Part shown: positions 36,116 to 45,099 of the stretch, piece after piece
Position numbering within the stretch: the stretch's first letter is position 1
Layout: the number at the start of each line of letters is the position of its first letter
Assembly: GCF_018588585.1 (NCBI RefSeq)
Contig: NZ_JAEUFG010000002.1
Span: forward strand, 1 to 64,000
Source: Bacillus sp. SM2101
GTDB taxonomy: Bacteria; Bacillota; Bacilli; Bacillales; SM2101
Length of the DNA stretch: 64,000 nt
Direction of reading: 5' to 3'
Translations under genes and position numbers: made by a program
The notes under the pieces: model-generated
What the model was told of the DNA's origin: nothing
The model's input: only the letters and a program-made list of their open reading frames with translations
The model's database searches: none

Positions 36116-36322
36116 TTAGTATTGTTGGTTATTTTGGTTATTTTGGTTATTTTGATTTTTTTGCGCTTCTGCTTGTTGATTTTGTTGTTTCACTTCTTGA
36201 GCATTCGTTTCACCCGCAAATTCTGTTCCGTACTGTCCAGCTTGCGCGTTTTGTTGCTTTACCTGTTGAATATTCGTTCCAGAAGCTGTTTTGTTAGGCT
36301 GTTGATTTTGGTTTTTTGCCAC
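36116..36322 (-). CDS. sspE: Gamma-type small acid-soluble spore protein
   Basis: A 68-residue protein, extremely rich in Q, N and A, with the duplicated core QVKQQNAQAGQYGTEFA / EVKQQNQQAEA and spore-protease (GPR) type cleavage region around TEFAGE. The second repeat is shortened and ends in a NQN-N run. It serves as an amino-acid reserve degraded at germination and is expected to be made in the forespore under sigma-G. AGGTGATTA precedes the ATG. Confidence 0.95.
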   Translation of the reverse strand: MAKNQNQQPNKTASGTNIQQVKQQNAQAGQYGTEFAGETNAQEVKQQNQQAEAQKNQNNQNNQNNQQY

Positions 36323-36398
36323 TATTAATCACCTCCACGACATATAATGTAACCAGAAGGTGAAAGGACTATCCAAAAAAAATGATATTTTTCATATT

Positions 36399-37148
<750 letters not shown>

Positions 37149-37302
37149 TTAAATCAAGCTCCTTTTCCTTCATTCACATTCTGATGAATATTTTATCACA
37201 TCATTGATTCAGATGAACAACTTCTAGAATTCAGTATAATTAATTATAAGAAAAGTAAAAATAACAAAGGGAGAAATAACGCGGAAAAAAGGGGTGAATA
37301 AC

Positions 37303-37479
37303 ATGTATACAGGTCGTGATCTAACAGAGTTATCAATGATGGCAAAAAACAAATGGAAGAACGAAGAATTGTCTTTTTTTCATCATTCGCTACAGCAAAT
37401 AACACCATATTTAAATGTGGAAGGTCAAACAATCCATAGAGAGATTATTGAAGAGATCGAGTCAAGAGGAGGAGTATAA
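37303..37479 (+). CDS. Small protein in the yfhS position
   Basis: A 58-residue acidic protein starting MYTGRDLTELSMMAKNKW. AAGGGGTG precedes the ATG by 6 bases; the GTG nine bases upstream is part of that site. It lies between fabL and mutY where B. subtilis has yfhS, a small sporulation-associated gene. The identification is by position only. Confidence 0.65.
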   Translation: MYTGRDLTELSMMAKNKWKNEELSFFHHSLQQITPYLNVEGQTIHREIIEEIESRGGV

Positions 37480-37504
37480 CATTCTTAACTCGAATAGTAG
37501 AAGC

Positions 37505-38599
37505 TTACCTTAACATTTTAAATTGTTCATATATACGTTGATGTGAAACAGGAAAAGCGTATTTCTCCATTTCTTCATTTGTTACAATTTCACAATCTAG
37601 TGTCTTATCCACATTCTCAATGATCTCTCCTTGATATACAGTAATGTTCCATATAAGATGTGTGAAAACATGTTCAATAGTTGTTATTTGACTACCTATT
37701 TTACAATTCACCTTATACTCACTCTCAACAAAGGCTTTTATTTGTTCTTTTGCTGTCCCTAAGTCTGTAAACAGCTCACAATTTGGAAATTCCCATAAGT
37801 TAGCCAAAAGACCCGTTTTCGGACGTTTATGAATCAATATTTTGCCATCCTTCGTTGTTAACACAACCGCTACCATCGATTTACGTTTAGGTGGTTTCTT
37901 TTTGCTTTTAACTGGAAGGTCACTTTGTACACCTTCAGCTGTTGCTTGACAATGCTCCCGAACTGGACATAATAAACAAGCTGGCTTTCCTGGTACACAA
38001 ATCAATGCTCCTAGCTCCATTAAAGCTTGATTGAAGTGTGATGGATTCTCCTTTGAGATCAAATCTCTAATTATTTCTTCAAATATTTTTCTCGTGCTAG
38101 TTTTAGCTATATCCTCCCAAATAGACAAAATCCTTGATAATACCCGCATTACATTTCCATCTACTGCAGGCTCTGGTATACCATAGGCGATACTTAATAT
38201 AGCACCTTTCGTATATGGTCCTATCCCCTTTAGCTTTGATATTTCTTCAGGTTTATTTGGAACGACGCCATTATATTTCTCATTCACTTCTTTTACTGCA
38301 GTATGTAGGTTACGTACTCGTGAATAATAGCCAAGTCCTTCCCAAGCTTTTAACACTTCATCTTCATTCGCTTCTGCTAGCACTTCAATCGTAGGAAACT
38401 TATCAATAAATCGTTTAAAATATGGGATTACAGTGTCAACTCTCGTTTGTTGTAACATGATTTCCGATACCCATACTTTATAAGGATTTTGATCCTTTCT
38501 CCAAGGTAACTGACGCTGTTCCTTTGCAAACCAATAAAGTAGATCATCTTGAAATTGTTCAATGTTAAAGTTTTCTAAAATATTGTCATAATATTTCAC
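37505..38599 (-). CDS. mutY: A/G-specific adenine DNA glycosylase
   Basis: A 364-residue MutY. Catalytic E46 (VSEIMLQQT), the helix-hairpin-helix [12 protein letters not shown] (about 123-134), catalytic D147 in [11 protein letters not shown], the 4Fe-4S motif C-x6-C-x2-C-x5-C ([17 protein letters not shown]) and the NUDIX-like C-terminal domain (about 235-360) are all present. It removes adenine paired with 8-oxoguanine. Gene context (yfhP, fabL) is as in B. subtilis yfhQ. Confidence 0.96.
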   Translation of the reverse strand: MKYYDNILENFNIEQFQDDLLYWFAKEQRQLPWRKDQNPYKVWVSEIMLQQTRVDTVIPYFKRFIDKFPTIEVLAEANEDEVLKAWEGLGYYSRVRNLHTAVKEVNEKYNGVVPNKPEEISKLKGIGPYTKGAILSIAYGIPEPAVDGNVMRVLSRILSIWEDIAKTSTRKIFEEIIRDLISKENPSHFNQALMELGALICVPGKPACLLCPVREHCQATAEGVQSDLPVKSKKKPPKRKSMVAVVLTTKDGKILIHKRPKTGLLANLWEFPNCELFTDLGTAKEQIKAFVESEYKVNCKIGSQITTIEHVFTHLIWNITVYQGEIIENVDKTLDCEIVTNEEMEKYAFPVSHQRIYEQFKMLR

Positions 38600-38640
38600 G
38601 ATATACCTCCTAGATGTTACACTTAAGATGAAATTGATAC

Positions 38641-38934
38641 CTAGCTAACAATAGCCCAACTGTGTATGTTTTTTAATCCACCATCGACAAAGTTCTCAAA
38701 TTGACCAAAAATAGAATGATTTTTTTGCTTACGAACCTTTCGAAGTGCAAAATAATGAGATCTTGTAGGAAGATAAAATGATTCAATATAACCGCTAGAA
38801 GTTCTATACCATTCAATCTTTGCTGCTTCAAATTCTGTTAGAAAGAATAACACATCTTCCATAACTTGTTCATATTGATAAATATGGAGATCATTTATAG
38901 GATACTCAATAAACATCTTTAAGCTTTCTTCCAT
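38641..38934 (-). CDS. Conserved-looking protein of unknown function
   Basis: A 97-residue protein with a mixed alpha/beta composition and no signal peptide or membrane segment. I do not recognise the family. It lies 41 bases upstream of mutY on the same strand, and could be co-transcribed with it. The ATG has AAAGGGG about 10 bases upstream, which supports expression. Confidence 0.6.
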   Translation of the reverse strand: MEESLKMFIEYPINDLHIYQYEQVMEDVLFFLTEFEAAKIEWYRTSSGYIESFYLPTRSHYFALRKVRKQKNHSIFGQFENFVDGGLKNIHSWAIVS

Positions 38935-39076
38935 TAAAAAAACCCCTTTAGAAATCTTGGTATTTGGTTACATTAAATAAGAATAGAGCAAAACCCAATA
39001 TGTTTGTATTGATATGTTCTTCTGTTCTCCAAAAACGCTCAAATGCCATATAATATTCCATTAAGGAGGATCAAGA

Positions 39077-40054
39077 TTGGATACTGGAACACATATAGTT
39101 ATGGGTATTGCTATCGGTGGTTTAGCAACACTTGATCCGATAGCAGGAGCTGATTCAATAACTGCACAAGGCATCATGATAGGAGCTATTGTTGGCTCAC
39201 TTGCACCAGATCTAGATACAATATTGAAATTTAACAATGCAAAATACATTCGAAATCACCGAGGTATTACACATTCTATTCCTGCGGTATTACTATGGCC
39301 TTTGTTGATCACTTTCGTTTTATATTTTATATTTCCTAGTGGGAATGTGCTACATATATGGATTTGGACGTTTCTAGCTGTAATCCTCCATGTTTTTGTC
39401 GACATTTTTAATGCTTATGGGACACAAGCTCTGCGACCTTTTACAAAAAAATGGGTTGCTCTAGGCGTAATAAATACCTTCGACCCTTTTATTTTCATTA
39501 TGCATATTCTTGGTATTTTTGTATGGAAGCTAGGTGCATATCCAGGTTATACTTTTTTGACAATGTATATGATAATTGCTATCTACTATGTGATACGACT
39601 AGTTAAACAGCGACAAATTACTAAATCAATTTTAAAACATCATAAAGATGTCGAAAGTATAACCATATCTCCTACCTTTAAATTTAATCAATGGCATTTG
39701 GCTATAGCTACAAAAAATAACTTTTATGTAGCAAGAGCTATGGATGATGATATTATTTTACATGATAAATATGAAAAGCAACCTGTTCCTAATTCACCGA
39801 TCATTGATGCTGCTAAAAAAGATGAAAACTTATCAGCATTTTTATCATTCTCGCCCATTTATCGTTGGGTAATCAATGAATTTGATGATTATTATGAAGT
39901 GAAATTTATTGATTTACGCTATCGTAGCAAAGGACATTACCCATTCGTCGCAGTTGTTCAGCTTGATTTAGACTTAAATATAATAAGCTCATATACAGGA
40001 TGGGTATTTAGTGATCAAAAGCTTAGAAAAAAATTAAACATGATGACATACTAA
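39077..40054 (+). CDS. yfhP: YfhP-like membrane-bound metal-dependent hydrolase family
   Basis: A 325-residue YdjM/LrgB-unrelated DUF457-type protein beginning MDTGTHIVMGIAIGG, with the family histidine-acid motif SLAPDLDT and the RNHRGITHS motif (metal-binding H and D residues), about five membrane segments up to residue 175, and a soluble C-terminal domain. In B. subtilis YfhP inhibits production of extracellular proteases by an unknown route. GGAGG precedes the start, which reads as a TTG at 39077. Confidence 0.85.
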   Translation: MDTGTHIVMGIAIGGLATLDPIAGADSITAQGIMIGAIVGSLAPDLDTILKFNNAKYIRNHRGITHSIPAVLLWPLLITFVLYFIFPSGNVLHIWIWTFLAVILHVFVDIFNAYGTQALRPFTKKWVALGVINTFDPFIFIMHILGIFVWKLGAYPGYTFLTMYMIIAIYYVIRLVKQRQITKSILKHHKDVESITISPTFKFNQWHLAIATKNNFYVARAMDDDIILHDKYEKQPVPNSPIIDAAKKDENLSAFLSFSPIYRWVINEFDDYYEVKFIDLRYRSKGHYPFVAVVQLDLDLNIISSYTGWVFSDQKLRKKLNMMTY

Positions 40055-40067
40055 GCTAGACTTCTAA

Positions 40068-40115
40068 AAGGGTCAGACTACACACTTTCAAAAAAAGTTG
40101 TCACATCTGACCCTT
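40068..40115. terminator. Hairpin after yfhP
   Basis: AAGGGTCAGA and TCTGACCCTT pair across a loop that itself can extend the stem. TTTT follows only on the minus strand. It probably ends yfhP transcription or shields sspK from read-through. Confidence 0.6.
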
Positions 40116-40268
40116 CCCCAAGCTGTTGTCGGAATTAGTAGAAAAAAGATAACCGTCTATTATTTGTTTATCCGCAAATTCCCATTTCTACACATACATA
40201 TGCCCCGTGTATCTTCTCATACTAATAATGTGTTCCTGAACACATCTACACTTAGGAGGCGGAGAGAT

Positions 40269-40433
40269 TTGGTAAGAAATAAAACGACAGGATTTCCAAA
40301 TCAAAACAACCAAAAGTTCGAAGGAGAACCACGTGCGAAAGCTGAGTATGCATCTAAACGAGCAAATGGAACGATTAATACTCACCCTCAAGAAAGAATG
40401 AGGGCTTCAGGTCAAAGGCAAAACTCTTATTGA
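40269..40433 (+). CDS. sspK: Small acid-soluble spore protein K
   Basis: A 54-residue protein starting at [13 protein letters not shown], then [18 protein letters not shown] and [11 protein letters not shown], the SspK signature. AGGAGG lies exactly 9 bases before the TTG. It is a minor spore-core protein in the family. An open frame extends upstream to 40098 but has no start-site support. Confidence 0.93.
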   Translation: MVRNKTTGFPNQNNQKFEGEPRAKAEYASKRANGTINTHPQERMRASGQRQNSY

Positions 40434-40471
40434 ATAAGCATTACTTTACCTTAACCTTGGAGGTGTGATAG

Positions 40472-40632
40472 TGGCTAAGCATACTAAAAAACGTTTTTTT
40501 GATAACCGTTATTCTAACCCGTATCAACAGCCAGGTGCTAACCCTAAACATGCTCACGCTCAAGTGAATGGTGAAACACAGCAAGCACAAAACTTAATCA
40601 TATTAGAAAATCAAACGAGAAAGCGCAGTTAA
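40472..40632 (+). pseudogene. YpzG-family small protein, frameshifted at a T6 run
   Basis: GGAGGTG precedes a GTG that starts MAKHTKKRF; the family sequence then continues in the -1 frame as DNRYSNPYQQPGANPKHAHA and QVNGETQQ to TRKRS and a stop at 40632. The break is at AAAAAACGTTTTTT (40487-40500): one more T would give a complete 53-residue protein. As written, the zero frame leaves the family sequence at once. This may be a real inactivating deletion, a homopolymer sequencing error, or, less likely, a -1 slip at T-TTT-TTG. Confidence 0.75.
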
Positions 40633-40654
40633 TAATTTGATGTGAAGACAAAAC

Positions 40655-40677
40655 AAGAGAGGGGTATACCCTCTCTT
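40655..40677. terminator. Hairpin between the YpzG-like gene and yfhH
   Basis: AAGAGAGGG and CCCTCTCTT form a 9-bp stem around GTATA between convergent genes. On the minus strand it is followed by GTTTTG, after the yfhH stop, so it most likely terminates yfhH. Confidence 0.75.
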
Positions 40678-41008
40678 ACTTTGTATCCTTCACTTTTTTC
40701 CCTAGCATTGAAATCGGAATACCTTCCTCAATATCTTCTTGACCAGTTCGATTCCCCCAAGCGAATATACCATTTAAATATTTCACTACAAAATGAACCC
40801 CTACATCGCCTTCTAATTCATATACTTCACCAGGCAGAAAATCTTCAGGATTTAATAAGTAAGCCTTTGCTATAACAGCTTTTCGCTCTAGTACAGCAAA
40901 TTCATTAACCATGCCAAGTTGTTCCGCTTTACGTGCTTTTTCCGATAGGGATCCAATTTCACTCTTAAGTTCAAACTCAGACATTTCACTAAAACGTTTC
41001 TCAACCAT
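40676..41008 (-). CDS. yfhH: YfhH family protein (DUF1811)
   Basis: A 110-residue protein closely matching the YfhH family: a charged N-terminal helical part (EFELKSEIGSLSEKARKAEQ), LGMVNEFAVLERKAVIAKAY, and a C-terminal SH3-like beta part with PGEVYELEGD and FVVKYLNGIFAWG. Its function is unknown. Synteny with sspK and recX is as in B. subtilis. Confidence 0.9.
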   Translation of the reverse strand: MVEKRFSEMSEFELKSEIGSLSEKARKAEQLGMVNEFAVLERKAVIAKAYLLNPEDFLPGEVYELEGDVGVHFVVKYLNGIFAWGNRTGQEDIEEGIPISMLGKKVKDTK

Positions 41009-41189
41009 GTGTAGCTACACTCCGTTATCGTATTAATGAATGGGAAATGATAATCAGGTGAAGTAGCTCCCCCACCTGATTACCCATCTATCCATATTCA
41101 TAATTATTAATGACTTTGATCTAATTTTTATTGATATTGTTATTTAAATAGAAATAGCTATGCGATTGTCATCTTATAAAAGGAAAAAA

Positions 41190-41246
41190 GAAGCCAATAG
41201 TGTTACTCCTTTGTATAAAATTACAACAATCAATGTGATAATAATC
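41190..41246 (-). mobile_element. MITE remnant G
   Basis: ACAACAATCAATGTGATAAT at the right resembles a decayed, reversed left end of the family, and AAGCCAATAGTGTTAC at the left is a possible other end. No target duplication is visible. The remaining intergenic sequence 41009-41289 shows nothing else. Confidence 0.35.
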
Positions 41247-41289
41247 TATTAATAGTATAATGCATTTTTATTAAGATACAAAGCATGAT

Positions 41290-42954
41290 TTAAACAATAA
41301 ATGAAATAATTAAACCTATGATACCTGCTGTTATGGCATAAAATAACATCGGAATAATCGTAAAACGGATAATTTGGCCCTCTTTACCTAAGAGCCCTAC
41401 AACAGATGCAGCAGCAACTACATTCAGTACACAAACCATGTTACCCGCATTTGCCCCTAATACTTGTTGTGACAATACTAATTGATTACTTACACCAATT
41501 TGATCAGCAACACTAAATTGGAATAACGAGAACATCATATTACTAAACGTAGCACTACCTGATATAAATGAACCTAGTGCCCCAATAATTGGTGCAACAA
41601 GAGGCCAAGCATTACCAACAGCATTTGAAACCATTAGAGCTAACTCCATTGGCATACTTAATAAATCCGCACTATTTTCTCCCGAGTTTATGAAAATCCG
41701 AACCATAGGCAAAGCTGTACCTAGTGCGATCGCACTTCCTACTAGCGTTTTTGCTGAAGTAACAAAGGATTGTTTAACTGCTGTTGCTGACATACGGTGA
41801 AGAAACACCGTTATTAATACGACTACGAGAAACACAGTTCCTGGTAAATATAACGGCTCGAATGAATTACTTATGTTTGTGCCAAGAATATTACCCATAC
41901 CAACCTTTACTGAACGGAGCATATCTTTAAATGGCAGCACATCAATACGTGTAAGAACGAGTAACAACGCTACTAACAAATAAGGAATCCATGCCATTAG
42001 TATAGAAAGTGATTGTTTACCTTCATCTTCTGTCTTTATATGTTCATTAATTTCATGTTGCTGTTCATTGTCACCAAAGTCCCAATGCTTTGTTGGTAAA
42101 AGGAAACCTTTTTTAGCGGCAGGTATAACGATAGCTAGACCAACAAGTCCACCGATAATTGATGGGAACTCTGGCCCAAGGAAGGTGGCGACGATAAAGG
42201 CAGGTACAGTAAAGCTTAACCCTGCAAACAAAGCAAATTTCCATACTTGTAAGCCTTCCTTCCAAGAACGGTTTTCACCGAAAAAGCGCGTTAAAATGAC
42301 AACGAGTATTAAAGGAATAAATGTCCCAATAAGAATGTCCATTGAAACAGCTTGTTTAGCAACATTTTGTAGATATACTCCTAATGAATCAGTACCAAGT
42401 GATTCGACCACTTGAGGTGCAACTGAGGAACCTTGCTGAAGACCTTGATTGACTCCAACAATCACTGGTGTACCAACTGCACCAAACGATACAGCACTAC
42501 TATCTGCAATGAGTGCTAAAACAACTGCGGCTAAAGGAGGAAAACCTAATGCAACTAGTAAAGGTGCCCCAATGGCAGCAGGCGTTCCAAAGCCAGCAGC
42601 TCCTTCAATAAACGAACCAAATAACCATGCTATAATAATGACTTGTACACGTCTGTCTTGTGTAATTCCTAAGAATCCATTACGAATTGAATCCATTGCA
42701 CCACTATTTGTTAACGTATTAAGCAATAAAATTGCACCGAATACAATCCACAAAATTGAAATAGTTATAATCCAACCTTCAATTGTCGCAGCTGCAACTT
42801 GAACAAAAGGCATCTTCCAAAAGAGTAACGCCATAATGCCTGTTAGAACTAAACTAATCGGCATTGCCTTTGTTGCAGGTAGTCTTAAAATGACTAAGAA
42901 AATAAAAACTGCTAATATAGGGGATGAAGCCGTAATAATTTCTAAAAAATTCAT
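41290..42954 (-). CDS. L-lactate permease (LldP/LctP family)
   Basis: A 554-residue transporter with about 12-14 membrane segments and the family signatures [26 protein letters not shown] and [18 protein letters not shown], each shown in parts. It imports lactate or glycolate with protons. The frame is open to 43032, but AAGGTGAT precedes the ATG at 42954, and the upstream part is a mini-MITE. A long structured leader, a candidate operator around the -10, and a cre-like site lie upstream. Confidence 0.9.
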   Translation of the reverse strand: MNFLEIITASSPILAVFIFLVILRLPATKAMPISLVLTGIMALLFWKMPFVQVAAATIEGWIITISILWIVFGAILLLNTLTNSGAMDSIRNGFLGITQDRRVQVIIIAWLFGSFIEGAAGFGTPAAIGAPLLVALGFPPLAAVVLALIADSSAVSFGAVGTPVIVGVNQGLQQGSSVAPQVVESLGTDSLGVYLQNVAKQAVSMDILIGTFIPLILVVILTRFFGENRSWKEGLQVWKFALFAGLSFTVPAFIVATFLGPEFPSIIGGLVGLAIVIPAAKKGFLLPTKHWDFGDNEQQHEINEHIKTEDEGKQSLSILMAWIPYLLVALLLVLTRIDVLPFKDMLRSVKVGMGNILGTNISNSFEPLYLPGTVFLVVVLITVFLHRMSATAVKQSFVTSAKTLVGSAIALGTALPMVRIFINSGENSADLLSMPMELALMVSNAVGNAWPLVAPIIGALGSFISGSATFSNMMFSLFQFSVADQIGVSNQLVLSQQVLGANAGNMVCVLNVVAAASVVGLLGKEGQIIRFTIIPMLFYAITAGIIGLIISFIV

Positions 42955-42984
42955 ATCGATATCACCTTTTTCATTTATTAAGAA

Positions 42985-43030
42985 AGCTGTTTCCTCATCG
43001 ATTGTCGGTTTTAGTACTACGAAAAGAGCC
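42985..43030 (+). mobile_element. Mini copy H of the MITE (internal deletion)
   Basis: A 46-bp element: AGCTGTTTCCTCATCGATTG, then TACTACGAAAAGAGCC. Only the two ends of the family remain. Flanks ATTAAGAA (42977-42984) and ATTTAGAA (43031-43038) match at 7 of 8 positions. It lies in the lldP leader directly upstream of the ribosome-binding site. Confidence 0.75.
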
Positions 43031-43069
43031 ATTTAGAAAAGTACATACTTCTAAACAATACTTAAACAA

Positions 43070-43176
43070 GCCTACATTCTCTGTAGGCAAAAGTAACAAA
43101 TCGTAACGTTTGTCATAAAAGTGTAAAGCAAATGGGACAGTGCTTATTCATTTTAAATAAGACGGCAGTAACTGCC
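43070..43176 (-). promoter_or_regulatory. Structured leader of the lactate permease gene
   Basis: Three hairpins lie between the probable promoter and the gene: GCCTACA/TGTAGGC (43070-43088), CTTATT/AATAAG (about 43144-43161) and GGCAG/CTGCC (about 43163-43175). Together they give a folded 5' leader of about 270 bases. I recognise no known riboswitch. Confidence 0.4.
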
Positions 43177-43211
43177 TGAAGTAATAACTACAAAATTAGA
43201 TCATCTAATCT

Positions 43212-43251
43212 AAACACACAGATCATTATACTCGAACTATGTGCTGTGTTT
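43212..43251 (-). promoter_or_regulatory. -10 box framed by inverted repeat, lldP promoter
   Basis: TATAAT on the minus strand (43225-43230) lies between AAACACA (43212-43218) and TGTGTTT (43245-43251), which are inverted copies; ACACAG and CTGTGT also pair. A dimeric repressor binding both halves would block the promoter, as GntR-type lactate regulators do. The -35 is not clear. Confidence 0.45.
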
Positions 43252-43298
43252 CACAATCTTTTATGGCTTATTTGTGAACGTATTTGATTATAGTTTAT

Positions 43299-43312
43299 GT
43301 AAAGCGTTTTCT
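43299..43312. promoter_or_regulatory. Possible cre site
   Basis: GTAAAGCGTTTTCT matches the catabolite-responsive element TGAAAGCGTTTTCA at 11 of 14 positions. It lies between the divergent lactate permease and SDR genes, about 70 bases upstream of the lldP -10 box and 150 bases upstream of the SDR gene. Confidence 0.4.
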
Positions 43313-43459
43313 TGATAAAAAGTATTCTTAACGAATTCATAAAGTAATTTTCATTCAAAGGATATTTTCACAATATTTATTAGTTTAAGCATAGTTGTGG
43401 TAAAATATCAATAAAATTTTGAACCATAACGATTTATAAACGCATAAGGAGAATTCAAC

Positions 43460-44131
43460 ATGACAGAAACAATCTTAATTACTGGAGCTGGTTCCGGCTT
43501 AGGGCAAGAACTTGCCGTCCAATACAGTCAAAGTGGAAAGAATATTGTCTTAACTGGCCGATCACTAGATAAGCTTTACAAAGTTCAATCTATGATCAAT
43601 GAAGCTGGCGGACGTGCCTTTGTATACAAAATGGATATACGCAACGGTAATGAAATCGAATTACAAATTCCTAATCTATTAAAGGAATATAATGTGTCAA
43701 CGCTTATTAACAACGCTGGCATAGGTTACTTCGGTAGCTTAACAGACCTAACATATTCAAATATTAATGATATGATTGAAACAAATGTAACTGGAACTAT
43801 CAATTTAACAAAGGCATGCCTACCTTATCTTTTATCATTACCAAAAGCCAAAGTTATGAACATTATATCCACCGCCGGTTTGCGAGGAAAAGTGAACGAA
43901 TCTGCTTATGTAGCTAGTAAGTTCGCTGTTAGAGGTTTCACTGAGAGTTTAATTAAAGAATTAGAACATACTTCTGTATCATTGACAGCTGTATATATGG
44001 GTGGTATGGACACACCATTTTGGGAAGAATCCGACCATATTAAGGATAAAAATCGCCTTCGGTCACCTTCAGAAGTTGCACAAAAAATCATTGAACTAGA
44101 CGACGGTCGTCCAGAAATTATTATAGAGTGA
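43460..44131 (+). CDS. Short-chain dehydrogenase/reductase
   Basis: A 223-residue classical SDR: TGAGSGLGQE (about residues 8-17) binds NAD(P), NNAGIGYFG follows, and the catalytic Ser and Y-x-x-x-K motif are in STAGLRGKVNESAYVASKFA. It lacks the usual C-terminal substrate-binding extension, so at 223 residues it is slightly short. The substrate is unknown. AGGAG precedes the ATG. Confidence 0.88.
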   Translation: MTETILITGAGSGLGQELAVQYSQSGKNIVLTGRSLDKLYKVQSMINEAGGRAFVYKMDIRNGNEIELQIPNLLKEYNVSTLINNAGIGYFGSLTDLTYSNINDMIETNVTGTINLTKACLPYLLSLPKAKVMNIISTAGLRGKVNESAYVASKFAVRGFTESLIKELEHTSVSLTAVYMGGMDTPFWEESDHIKDKNRLRSPSEVAQKIIELDDGRPEIIIE

Positions 44132-44210
44132 TGAGGAAAGTAAAGCGAACTCAATTCTTACCTAACACTAGCCCCGGCTTTTGCTAGCAGTGGAATTTCA
44201 TCGTCCATAT

Positions 44211-44673
44211 TTCGGGTCAAATTTTCTGTTATATGGGTCAATTCACTATATTTACGGGTCAATTATTCAGTTATATGGGTCAAATCACTGTATTTACGGG
44301 TCAATTATTCAGTTATATGGGTCAAATCACTGTATTTACGGGTCAATTACTCAGTTATACGAGTCAAATCATCGTATTTACAGGTCAATTTACCGTATTT
44401 ACGGGCAATTCACCGTATACGGGTCAATTATTCAGTTATTCGAGTCAATTCACTATATTTACGGGTCAATTACTCAGTTATATGGGTCAAATCACTGTAT
44501 TTACGGGGCAATTATTCAGTTATATGGGTCAAATCAATATGAGACAAATCACTATATTTACGGGACAATTACTCAGTTATATGGGTCAAATCACCGTATT
44601 TACGGGTCAATTACTCAGTTATACGGGTCAAATCATCGTATTTACGGGTCAATTCACCGTATTTACGAGTCAA
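44211..44673. repeat. Tandem array of a 21-bp unit (about 23 copies)
   Basis: The motif GGGTCAA recurs at 21-bp spacing, in alternating contexts (TATATGGGTCAAATCAC and ATTTACGGGTCAATTA), making a 42-bp higher-order period through much of the array. A few units carry point changes or a base loss. Several forward frames stay open only because 21 is a multiple of 3; they give low-complexity peptides with no start signal, so I do not call them genes. Confidence 0.85.
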
Positions 44674-44700
44674 ATACACGATTAGCATTGGAGTCAAAGA

Positions 44701-44768
44701 CTATGAAGGCGTTTTTTGCCTTGAAATGGTGAAGTGACCTCGAGTGGATAGGTGCTGGAGCTAGACAA
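44701..44768 (+). repeat. Structured repeat, 3' half (S0)
   Basis: GAAGGCGTTTTTTGCCTT followed by GAAATGGTGAAGTGACCTCG and GGTGCTGGAGCTAGACAA is the 3' part of the element seen at 18.8-19.2 kb. The 5' part is missing. Confidence 0.7.
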
Positions 44769-44775
44769 CCTGAAA

Positions 44776-44890
44776 TACAGAGCCGATTGTTTAGACTCGA
44801 AAAGCGTTGGAAGCTATTGACTGAAGACGCTTTTTGTCTTCTGTTGAATAGCTGAAACGACTTAAGAGGCTAGGAGGCGGAGCTGGACAA
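44776..44890 (+). repeat. Structured repeat, copy S1
   Basis: A complete copy whose stem arms differ from R1 but still pair: AGCTATT with AATAGCT, and GAAGAC with GTCTTC. It ends in GGCGGAGCTGGACAA. Confidence 0.8.
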
Positions 44891-44893
44891 TAT

Positions 44894-45015
44894 AAAAGCG
44901 GCAGCGCCTCGTTCATCCCCGACAAGCACTGGAAGCATTTCATTAGAAGGCGTATTTTGCCTTCAGATGAAATGGTGAAGTGACCTCGAGTGGATAGGTG
45001 CTGGAAGCTGGACAA
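44894..45015 (+). repeat. Structured repeat, copy S2
   Basis: An R3-like copy: AAAAGCGGCAGCGCC, ATCCCCGACAAGCACTGG, CATTTCATT with AGATGAAATG, GAAGGC with GCCTTC, ending GCTGGACAA. Confidence 0.8.
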
Positions 45016-45018
45016 CCA

Positions 45019-45090
45019 GAAATGCAGAGCAGATTGTTCATCCCCGACACGTAATAAAAGTCACTTAATGACGCTTTTTGTCTTCTAGTC
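45019..45090 (+). repeat. Structured repeat, degenerate copy S3
   Basis: TTCATCCCCGACA and GACGCTTTTTGTCTTC are recognisable, but the 3' half is gone. The element abuts the end of recX on the opposite strand. Confidence 0.6.
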
Positions 45091-45099
45091 TTATACCTA

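Noticed and set aside
40472-40632. Programmed -1 frameshift as the preferred explanation for the YpzG break
   Set aside because: The slippery run fits, but other members of the family are, to my knowledge, made without frameshifting; a lost T is simpler.
42955-43032. Longer N-terminus for the lactate permease
   Set aside because: The stretch is the mini-MITE plus the ribosome-binding site of the real start.
44202-44690. Possible CRISPR array
   Set aside because: The unit is 21 bp with near-constant intervening sequence; there are no unique spacers and no cas genes.
44181-44732. Open frames of 183 and 150 residues across the 21-bp array
   Set aside because: Several frames are open only because the repeat length is a multiple of 3; there is no ribosome-binding site and the peptides are pure repeat.
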